A stretch of DNA of 64,000 bases from Lutraria lutraria (Eukaryota; Mollusca; Bivalvia; Venerida; Mactridae): assembly GCA_964023205.1 (NCBI GenBank), contig OZ026840.1, forward strand, positions 27,904,064-27,968,063, read 5' to 3'. The first letter of the stretch is position 1. Each line of letters begins with the position of its first letter. The notes beneath the pieces were generated by a model. That model searched no databases and was not told the origin of the DNA. It saw only the letters and a list, made by a program, of their open reading frames with translations. Shown in pieces: positions 14,504 to 24,204 of this stretch. A program made the position numbers and the translations under genes.

Positions 14504-15390
14504 ATGCATGTGTTCAAGCCGCGAGTCTCTTTTACAGAACGACTAGCTATCTTTTATGCATGTGTTCAAGCCGCGAGTCTCTTTTACAGAACGACTAGCT
14601 ATCTTTTATGCATGTGTTCAAGCCGCGAGTCTCTTTTACAGAACGACTAGCTATCTTTTATGCATGTGTTCAAGCCGCGAGTCTCTTTTACAGAACGACT
14701 AGCTATCTTTGATGCATGTGTTCAAGCCGCGAGTCTCTTTTACAGAACGACTAGCTATCTTTTATGCATGTGTTCAAGCCGCGAGTCTCTTTTACATAAC
14801 GACTAGCTATCTTTGATGCATGTGTTCAAGCCGCGAGTCTCTTTTACAGAACGACTAGCTATCTTTTATGCATGTGTTCAAGCCGCGAGTCTCTTTTACA
14901 GAACGACTAGCTATCTTTTATGCATGTGTTCAAGCCGCGAGTCTCTTTTACAGAACGACTAGCTATCTTTTATGCACGTGTTCAAGCCGCGAGTCTCTTT
15001 TACATAACGACTAGCTATCTTTGATGCATGTGTTCAAGCCGCGAGTCTCTTTTACAGAACGACTAGCTATCTTTTATGCATGTGTTTAAGCCGCGAGTCT
15101 CTTTTACATAACGACTAGCTATCTTTTATGCATGTGTTCAAGCCGCGAGTCTCTTTTACAGAACGACTAGCTATCTTTTATGCATGTGTTCAAGCCGCGA
15201 GTCTCTTTTACAGAACGACTAGCTATCTTTGATGCATGTGTTCAAGCCGCGAGTCTCTTTTACAGAACGACTAGCTATCTTTTATGCATGTGTTCAAGCC
15301 GCGAGTCTCTTTTACAGAACGACTAGCTATCTTTGATGCATGTGTTCAAGCCGCGAGTCTCTTTTACAGAACGACTAGCTATCTTTGATG
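14504..15390. repeat. 52-bp minisatellite, about 17 units
   Basis: The unit starts ATGCATGTGTTCAAGCCGCG and continues with AGTCTCTTTTACAGAACGAC and TAGCTATCTTTT. The GCGAGTCTCT word recurs at 14521 and 14573, which fixes the period at exactly 52 bp. Units are nearly identical, with a few shared variants (CAGAACG/CATAACG, CTTTT/CTTTG before ATG, one GTGTTTA, one GCACG). The unit derives from the CAAGTCGCGCGTCTC block of the surrounding array. The array ends where flanking sequence (AAATTCACCAATG) resumes after 15390. Confidence 0.95.
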
Positions 15391-18300
15391 AAATTCACCA
15401 ATGTTTGATATATATCGTGCGCAATGATTTATTACAATTGACTCGGTTGCATCAATTTTAAAAATATAATAATTAAGAATAAAATGAATAGATGTCACGG
15501 GATTAGTGGCGTATTTCACGTATAAATTACGATTGATTTTTAAATGTAAAATTTGATTCCAACATATCTAAAATAAAGAAATTAACGTCTTATACAGCAA
15601 GTTAAAATAGCCGACACTGTGTATTGAATGGTGTGCATTTGTTTTCTTGAAAACTATCAAAATGGTCAATATCTATGACGAACATGCTTGGAATCTACTA
15701 CGCAGATATTATGTCCGTTTTTTCATACTAAACAACCTTGACTTAATGATGAGATAAATTTGTTAAAAACAAGCCTTACTCGTATTTTAGAATTTTTAAT
15801 TGATATGTACCGTGCACAATAATTCATTTGAAAAGATTTGGCTGCAAAAATGTTTATAACTGTGGTGAAAACATGAATGTGAACAATATCATGAGCTGAT
15901 ATGATGAGAATATCTTGTAAAAACTAGAGCGCTACCCATATTTTATGCAAAGTATATAGCCTTTAAAATTATTCTAAGTTTTGAAGTAAACGTTGTTCAT
16001 TAATAGTATATGTATCGATCGATGTGTATCTCTTTGTTTACCTGATTTGGTTGAAAAATTCATAAATATGTCGGAATGAAGACATTCACGCAATACTATG
16101 TTAACTTAGTGAATATCACCGTGACACTGTGTGTATTCCATTATGTGCGTTGGTTGCATGAACAAAATATCAAAATGAACAATATATATCATGAAAATGT
16201 GGCATTTAGTTTGTGGTTCTTATGTACAGTATATTGACCAAATGCGCTAATAAGTGAGTTTATGAGTAATCAAAGCGTGACTTGTTTATTTAAGGAAAAC
16301 TATCAGTTCATAGATTCAAATGAGTAGTATGTAGATAACGAATAATAAACTTGATCATGCATACGACCAAAGTATTACTGTGACGGGTTGCGTGTAATAT
16401 TTTTTCAAACGAAATGAGATTTATGTGCAATGAACATGTTCGCAACGTTTCTTTCACGCAAAGTATGACTTTACTAGATTCAAATGATAAAATGTAATAC
16501 CTGTATGAAATAATAAATGCAAGTCGCGCGTCTCGTGTGTGTATTTACACACCAGCTATCATTGAAATTTATTCTATTTTTTTTATACGAAATGAGAATA
16601 ATGTGTAATGAAAATGTGCGCCATGCTTATTTCACACAATTTCTGAATTTATTGGATACGAATGCTCATTTAGGATATAAAAAATGCAAGTCGCGCGTCT
16701 AGTGTATGTATTGTACATACAAGAGATCATTGAAATGCATTCTTCTTGATAAACGTTCTTCCCTAATAGTGTACGTATCGAACGACATGTGTATTTGTTT
16801 GTTTATATGCTTTGGTTGAAAATCTGCACAACTGTAAATACCTTATATCAAATTGATTTTGATTTATATTGTGGGTTTGTTGACGTAATTCACGGACAAT
16901 TATTTGATTTTAATTTTCATATCAAAAATTAATATTCACAAACATTGAAATGATGAAAATAACGTCATACAAAATCAGTGAATGCCAATCTTTGTGTATT
17001 CATTTATGTATTGCTTACTTGAAGAAATGATCAAATGGTTAATATATATGAGGAAAATGTGTCGTACTATTTTGCGATTATTATGTTCCTATCTTAGAGA
17101 CAGTGTACTGGCTTTATAAACGTCTTAATTGATGATATCAATCAATGTGTATACTTCGTAATCAAAGCGTGTTGTGTATATTAACGAAAAATACAAATCT
17201 ATAGATTCAAATGAGTAGTATGCATGTAGCGATTAATAAAATTGACTTCCCATACAGCCGAAGTATTAATGTGTTCGGTTTCGAGTATTTACTTTTCAAA
17301 CTAAATGAGATGTGTTATGAATATGCGCGCTACGTTAATTTTACGCAAAATATGAATCAGTTATGTTTAAATAATACTATACATGTAGCGAATAGTAAAT
17401 TAAGGCCGTGCGTCTAGTGTATTTTTTTGTACATGAAAGATTCCGTTTTAATTCATTATTAATCTTTGAATAAACCATATTTCCAATAGTCAATTTATTG
17501 AACACCATGTGCATTACATGCTTTGGTTAAAACTAACACGCACAATTGTTATTATCTTAATATCAAAATGAAATGCATTTTTACCGCGTGTTTGTTGTCG
17601 TATTTTACGGGCAATATTTTGATTTTTGTCTTCAAGTCCGAAGTTAAAATTCGTATTTATTGTATATTGAAATGAAGAAATTAGCATCATGTATAATAAG
17701 TGTATATGACGGAATATGAATATAATCATGTATGGTTATTTGTCGCTTGAAAAAATCAAAACGGAAAATATCTATTATTTAACCGGGTTGAATTCATTTG
17801 CAATTCTTATTTATCATTTCCATAGAAAGTATATCGACTTAATGCCCAACTAATGAAACTTTCGAAAATGAGTATTGTCTATAAAAAGCGCGTCATGCAT
17901 ATTATACGCAAAATATCAATCTATAGACTCAAACATCTAAGAACAAAATGAATCTATGTCAAGGAATTGTTTACATATGTATCACCGGCAAACTATTATC
18001 TCGTTTAAATACAAATTTAATTTAATTTATAACAGATCGAATTGAAGAGATACACGTCTTACACAACATGTTTATATCGCACACTGTGTATTGGTTTGAA
18101 TAAGAATTGTAGGTTTGTAATCTGCATGTATCTCATTTATTATTTTTCAAAATGATTTCAAGTAGAAAAATGTGCATATTTGTCTATTTGATTACACAGA
18201 AGTTAATGTAATAAAAGAGCGTGGACTTGCAAATACATATGTTCATGTCGCGGGTCTCGCTTACTTGCTTATAATCTAGTCATGTAACATGATGAAATTA

Positions 18301-19112
18301 GCGTAAATATGATATCTATCGTACATAATATCTTATTTGTACTGATTCAGTTGCATATTAAAATGTCTATTAATGTGTGGAAAACATGAATATGAACAAA
18401 ATAATGAACTTGTATGAAGAGATTTTTGTACACAACAAGAGTGCTATACATTCTTTATACAAATTAAATAGCATTCAAATCAGTTCTCCATTTTGAAATG
18501 AAGTTTATAACACGGAATCTGTGTGTATTCATTTATATATAATGTGCATCGGTTGCTTGGAAATTACGCAGACGGTCAATACCTATGATTATAATGTTTG
18601 GAATTCATTTACTTATAGACAGTGTTTCGACTTTAACGCCCTAATCAATGCCTTCCTGAAATGAGTATAGTCTATGAAAAAGCACATCATGCATATTCTA
18701 AAAGAATATCAATCTATATAATATTATTCAATAATAATGCCCTTGCATACGACTAAAATAATAATGTGTAACGAACACGAGCAACTTATTAAATTTGTAT
18801 AATTTGTAATTAAATCCTGTTATGCATATCTAATGCAAAAAATCAATCCATAAATTCAATTGATTATTATGCACGTAGCGAATAATAAAATGAGCGATCA
18901 TACAGCCAAATCTCTAATGTTTTCGGTTGAGTTTTTACTTTCAAAACGAAATGAGAATATATTACATATTATATTTGTCTTCATATACACGATCAAACTT
19001 CATACATATCTACTTGTAAATGAAGAAATTAACGCACTACAACAATATTGATTATTACGGAATACGTGTATGTTTGTTTATGTGTATTGTTTGCTTGAAG
19101 AAATTATCAAAA

Positions 19113-19560
19113 TGGTCTCGTATATGCCTTTGTACTGTCTTGAAAACAAAATCTTACATTCTGTTGTGGCTATTAAACCTGAAGACTATGTACTAGTTCC
19201 GTCAGATAGTAGAACAAGACAGGGGTGTGGTTCCGAATACAATTTTAGACACATATGTTCCTCAAAAGACTCATACAAATTCTCTTTTTATCCCAAAACA
19301 ATAAGACAATGGAATATGTTGCCAAATAATGTAGTTCAGGCAGGTACAGTTGATGTCTTTAGATCCCTTATCACTGTGCCTGTCCTTGTCCAAATCCTCC
19401 ATCATTAAGCCCAAAACCAATGTACATAGTTTTAAACCTTTTAATCATACATTTAATCAAATCACTAGTAAATTATCAATCTTTTAGAATCAGCGCCAAC
19501 ACATAATCTTCAGTAACTGAAGGAGTGTTGTAATCCTGAAGAAGAAGAAGAAGAACCCGA
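19113..19560 (+). pseudogene. 5'-truncated non-LTR retrotransposon (CR1-like) C-terminal fragment
   Basis: The frame ending at 19408 encodes a stretch with VAIKPEDYVLVPSDSRTRQG, then SYKFSFYPKTIRQWNMLP, then a VDVFRSLI tail. The FSFYPKTIRQWNMLP block is the conserved C-terminal signature of CR1/Jockey-type LINE polyproteins; the intact LINE at 59-63 kb has the same position filled by YSFFPRTIVLWNSLP. A short 3' untranslated part follows and ends near 19556 in a GAAGAAGAAGAAGAA run, a typical simple-repeat LINE tail. The upstream part of the apparent open frame (19070-19112) belongs to the host array, which breaks off right after AAAATGGTC. I therefore read this as an insertion truncated at its 5' end. 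No reverse transcriptase motifs remain. Confidence 0.8.
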
Positions 19561-19870
19561 CGTGCAATTTTCTTTTTTCCGGAAAGGATTTCGTTTATCA
19601 TCGTCCTGATGAATTAGTTAATACTAAGAAAATTGACTGAAACACCCTATCGCGCATATTTGCCTCGTAAACATGATTTGATTAGGAGACGTACTGACTA
19701 AGGTATTTGAAAAATATAATTTGTTCCTAATCCTAAAAAAATAGTTAAATTATGTGACGGGACCTATCATTGTGAAAGTTAAGTGCTTTGTTCAAGAAAT
19801 TCCACTTACTTCGTAAAATCCTAATAATTCCAGTATACATATAGTCCATATTTCCTATCCACAAATATAT

Positions 19871-19980
19871 AACACACTATGTACATTTCACTAAGCACAA
19901 ACACTATGCATATTTCACCAAGCACAAAGACTATGCAAATTTCACCTAAGCACAAACACTAGGCACTTTTCACTTAGCCA
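19871..19980. repeat. 27-28-bp tandem repeat, four units
   Basis: Four consecutive copies read like ACACTATGCATATTTCACCA followed by AGCACAA. They vary at GTAC/GCAT/GCAA/GCAC and in the CTAAGC part. The last unit is partial and passes into CACTTAGCC. Confidence 0.8.
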
Positions 19981-22900
19981 AATTACTTAACGCTATACAA
20001 AATGATAAGCACTTTTTCTAATACGGGATTTTCCCTAGAACATGCACGGAAGCTCATTAGACCACAAAACATCATTTCATCTTAGATCTTATGGTATGCT
20101 GCTTTGCCCTGAAATGCAATGGTAAATCAGTTAACAATGGAATAATTAATGTACAAATCACATGTAATCAAGTACCAACAAATAATTAGGTACCCAATAT
20201 GAGTAATTAAGCACCGACAGTTAAGTAAAAGATTCCAAGAATTGTATTTACTCACTCGTAATTATGACGAATGATTTTCTTTAAGAAATTAATGTCGTAT
20301 GAACTTATAATCAATAACACGTGCACGTTATGAGTAATTTTTGTGCAATTGCAAGTACGAAAAATAAGTATCTTTCCGTAATCGATGACAAGTCATATCA
20401 GTTAATTATCAACATAATGTACACGTTATTAACAGAGCAATTGGTATATACATGTGTTTTGGTAATCATGTATATGCAAGTTTCAATCCGTTATTTATAT
20501 CATATTGTAAATTTGCCCATGTATGTATATATGATATATAGGAAATATACGTACACGTATACTTATCGACAAAATGTGTTGCTTAATGTCTGCTATCACT
20601 ATAATTCATTAAAGATAGTATCAAATCAATCAATAAATAAATTATAATTGACAGGTATAAGTACTCGTTGAAAATTGTAAAAAAGCGGTAAACGTATCAC
20701 TTTAAGTGTTATGCTGTTATCCAATAAATCCTAAGTTAATGCATTTAATGAGAATAATGAACCAATAATAATAACCAATGTCAGCAAGATTATTATCTTT
20801 ATATCCTCCAATGTTGCACATGCATATATGCTCATTAGCTGACGCATAATACGAACACAAGTTATGATACACAATCAGCAAATTTCTTGCACGTGCACAT
20901 CAACAGGTGTTTCACATACACTTTGTATATACATATTATGTACCAACAAGTCATAAGTTTGTAAATTAGCACAGACACAAATCTAGTTTGTTTATACATG
21001 AATTTTTCTTCACAATAGTAATCAAAGCGGTTCACTAGGACAAGCAACATTTACCAGTAGGACAGAATCCGGAATATTTGACGATAGCTCATCCGAAACT
21101 TTGGTGGTGTAATCTGAAATAAACTTTCAATCCTGATGGTTTCCTTGTACATGTAGATGCACATGTATATTTTTATTCAAATTATCATCCATTATCCGAA
21201 TATTTTATCCGAAGTGATAAACAAATCCCTAAAATCACTCAAACTCTTAATTACACACCTATAATCCGAACCTGTGTTAAAGGGAATCTTTGTGTCAAAA
21301 TGTGCGAACCACAAATAGTAAGGCCACACATAACAATCTATTGCTTGCTTGCATTTAATAACGGTAACAAAATTGTCATATTATGACGCTAACTTGGTAT
21401 GATTGTTCTCTTTAATTTTGGCTTGATCAATAATTGCATTAATGATATAATGATTTGACTTTAATATGCAATAAACTTTAAAAGTGTTCACATTAATTCT
21501 CGGAGTCTCACGAAAATAAACCAAACATACAAAACACAAGACCTATATAAATCCCCTGCACATGAGTTCGTGATCATATCATTACGGAAAACTATGGTAT
21601 ACCATAGCTGCCTGAACATAAACAGAACCTTTTTGTGATGTGAAAATATCATAAAGTGGCGTGTTACAGTTGTAATGTTCAATTTTCATTATAGCTGCCT
21701 AAACATAAGCAGAACTTTTTTTGTGCTGTGACTATATCATAATGTGACGTGCACTTTTAATATCCACTGTTAATTTTTCATCATACAATGACTATTTGTC
21801 ATTTTAGTATACGCTGCGAATATGTCATTTCAAGATATCAACAATTTACTAGTATATAACGGCAAACATATGTTTATTTGAAATTCAAGTCCATTAAGCA
21901 TTGCGACCTATCAGGACAACGTATTTACAGATATAATACAGAACATATTAATAAAAGAAATGTAACGGAGAAGATACATTTTAATGCAAAGCTGATACTA
22001 GCTACGCAGCTTCAAGATTTGACAAAGCATATTATGATAATGTATGATTGATCTTAATCAGAATCCAAACACATAATACAATTGCACAACTACATAATTC
22101 AGAAGTTAGTCACAAAATGTGCGACATCACAATGAAAGGACACTGATATATGTTCACATTTGTAAAGTTAGTATCATCATATAAGTTGGTTATTATGTAT
22201 TAGAAATGAATTCCATGAACAATAGATGAATACATGTAGCTATATAGATACAGCATTGTTATTATAAAACACGAACAAATTATCGACAATATGTAATCAG
22301 TATATATTATATAAAAAGGGCATAGAAAAGATGCTAAAATCTGTATCAATTATGTTTTTAATGTACATGTTGATTATAATTATCAAATTGTTGCGTCAGT
22401 TCATCTTATTTGATATGCGCCTTTCTTTATAAGCGGTTCAATCGACATTGTATGATTAGTAGTTATACGATGCTAATTTTAGACAAAAAGCCCTCCAATC
22501 ACTGATTATGTGCAAATTATAATACATGTATACAATATAGTCTAATTCTGTCTAAGTCTGTTTCCCTTGATTTTCAACCTCGGCTTCGTCTCTGTTGAAA
22601 GTATTTCCTCTAGTTGACTGTCAGACATGTAATATTTATTATATGTATGTACTATAATGAAGAATAATAAAAGAAGAGTAAACATAACAAATAATAGACC
22701 ATCATAGAATTCAGAAACAACACGAAGACAATATCAACCTAAGCAGTCTGGTGCAATGGCAAATTGACACAATATAATGGAATATGAACAGTCTATCATA
22801 ACAAACAAGCATCATACAACAACGAACTAGCATAGTAACTAAAATAGCAACTGGTTTGTTTGTTTCATATGGGAGCTTATAACACGTTGCAGAGATAGTG

Positions 22901-23133
22901 TATAATTGCTAGTATGGCCTAAAATGGCAACGCAACATGGACCAAAACCAGATTTATATGGTATACATATACAAGGATTACAGTTTCAGAAAGAAGGGTT
23001 TCCGCACCAAGCTGGTTTAACGCTAGTCTATGTAACACTCAAATTTTTAATGATTGGTGTCTACAGCTAAAATAGTATCATTTAAAGATGAGTTGTGCAT
23101 TGTTGGTGCTGTAATAGGATGAGGAAAATAGTG
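19981..23133. other. AT-rich non-coding DNA
   Basis: No supported gene. Open frames of 60-110 codons here are AT-rich, have no recognisable motif and lack paired splice sites. The only local structure seen is a ~90-bp direct duplication (21598-21780). Confidence 0.45.
21598..21780. repeat. Direct duplication of about 90 bp
   Basis: The two halves begin ATAGCTGCCTGAACATAAAC (about 21604) and ATAGCTGCCTAAACATAAGC (about 21693). Both continue through CAGAAC-TTTTTTGTG, a CTATATCATAAxGTGxCGTG block and a TGTTxAATTTTCA end. Divergence is moderate. Confidence 0.7.
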
Positions 23134-23207
23134 TACCCGATGCAGTACTCGAACACATGACCTCCTGTTTGCAAGACATATACTCTATCAACTGAGCTAA
23201 TCGGTCT
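23134..23207 (-). mobile_element. tRNA-derived SINE head
   Basis: On the minus strand the sequence has a tRNA-like order: ATTAGCTCAGTTGATAGAG (A box and D arm), then GTCTTGCAAACAGGAGG (anticodon region, TGC-like), then GTGTTCGAGTAC (B box), closing with CATCGGGT, which pairs with ACCGAT at the 5' side. The acceptor stem has mismatches and there is no clean 3' end, so it is read as a SINE promoter head rather than a working tRNA. Any SINE body would lie towards lower coordinates (about 22.9-23.13 kb) but is not clearly delimited. Confidence 0.65.
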
Positions 23208-24204
23208 GGTATATCGCAGCCAATTTATTAGCACCAATAATTATACACCGCGCTGCTACAGGTCACCTACAAACCATCAATGCTCTCATATGCCAGTCTT
23301 GAACAAGTGTCGTAACGCATGGACATCCGCGACGTGGTAAGTCGTCAGTATGTCCTGTCGCTCGAAATCGTGATTAAAGATCGACTTCCAAATACACTTG
23401 CAACTTTTCCTTTAGACATACCGGCATCAAGCATACCAGATCTTCTGAAGTTCTCGGCATATTAAAAATGCAAAACCTTCTAAAGGGATTTCATTTTACA
23501 AATTTCAAATCGTTTTATTTCAAATGACAACACGTGTTCAACTTGCATGCACGTGCAAACCGAGCTCCACGTCGTGTACGCATAAATGCTAACATAGATT
23601 AATCCAGGATAGTCATTCCCAAGACCGATATTATCTAATTAATTTCATTACATGACGACTTTTAAAATCGAAAGTACTTTTTTTAGTGAATCACCAGCGT
23701 TAGGATCACATTCCATGATAAAGCGTCATTAATGTATACATGTACAGGGTGTCCGGAAAGAAAGGCTACACATTCGTCCGTGTTTAATGTCCCTTTAAAT
23801 TGCAGATGTCCAGTACATTTGGAAACAATATACGTGCAGTAAATTATGACGTCTTGAAGTTTTATTACGTTTTTTGTCCATTTTACGGATGACTTGTAAA
23901 AAAAGTCAGTATGTATACGGATCTGGAATTTACTCACTTATAATTACGAATGTGCCCCCGACAGAGCTATCTAAAGTTTGCAAGAAGACACTTTTCAATA
24001 ACTTAACTTCCACGTGTAAGTAAAAGTCAGATACACGCACTCGGTATTTTCTTCAAAATATGTCTTCTTACATTTTTCATCGGTTTTGCCTCTGACAAAA
24101 TCGTCTATATGAAAACATATTACTTGAAGATATTTTTGGGAAAAGCATGCTGCGCCAACTAAATTACATGTATGAAAAACTGTACTGAAGCGTTTGTACA
24201 AATA
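23208..24204. other. Non-coding left flank of the 42-bp array
   Basis: No gene is supported. A sequence starting ACAGGGTGTCCGGAAAG near 23742 resembles the CAGGGTGTCC ends of some Tc1/mariner-type elements, but no partner end was found. A stretch at about 24000-24080 (GTCAGATACACGCACTCGG, then ATTTTCTTCAAAATATGTC) has a diverged reverse-complement counterpart near 44600-44665, so it is probably a fragment of an interspersed repeat. Confidence 0.4.

Larger units (their letters stand above)
9000..19112. repeat. Large decayed tandem/dispersed array, unit roughly 0.5-0.9 kb
   Basis: The same ordered series of short blocks recurs many times on the plus strand: a GTGTATTCATTTATGTGTATTGGTTGCTTGAAGAA-like block (split here only by small variants), then CAAAATGGTCAATAT, then CTATAGATTCAAATGAG, then TATGCATGTAGCGAATAATA, then GCGCGCTACGTTAATTT, then a GTCGCGCGTCTC block, then CTATGTATCGAACGACATG. 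The last block is near 10140, 11265, 11883, 12597, 13100, 13824, 14310, 16004, 16770 and 17490, giving spacings mostly of 500-770 bp. Copies are heavily diverged, with deletions and partial units, so this is an old array. Short open frames inside it are incidental. A MITE relic, a 52-bp minisatellite and a LINE end are embedded in it or abut it. Confidence 0.75.

Noticed and set aside
20321..20647. 108-codon plus-strand frame
   Set aside because: Rich in Y, I, V, M and T, as expected of AT-rich DNA; no domain, no splice border, no conserved neighbour.
23742..23790. Mariner-type end (CAGGGTGTCCGG)
   Set aside because: No partner inverted end or TA duplication was found within several kb, so it is only mentioned in the flank description.
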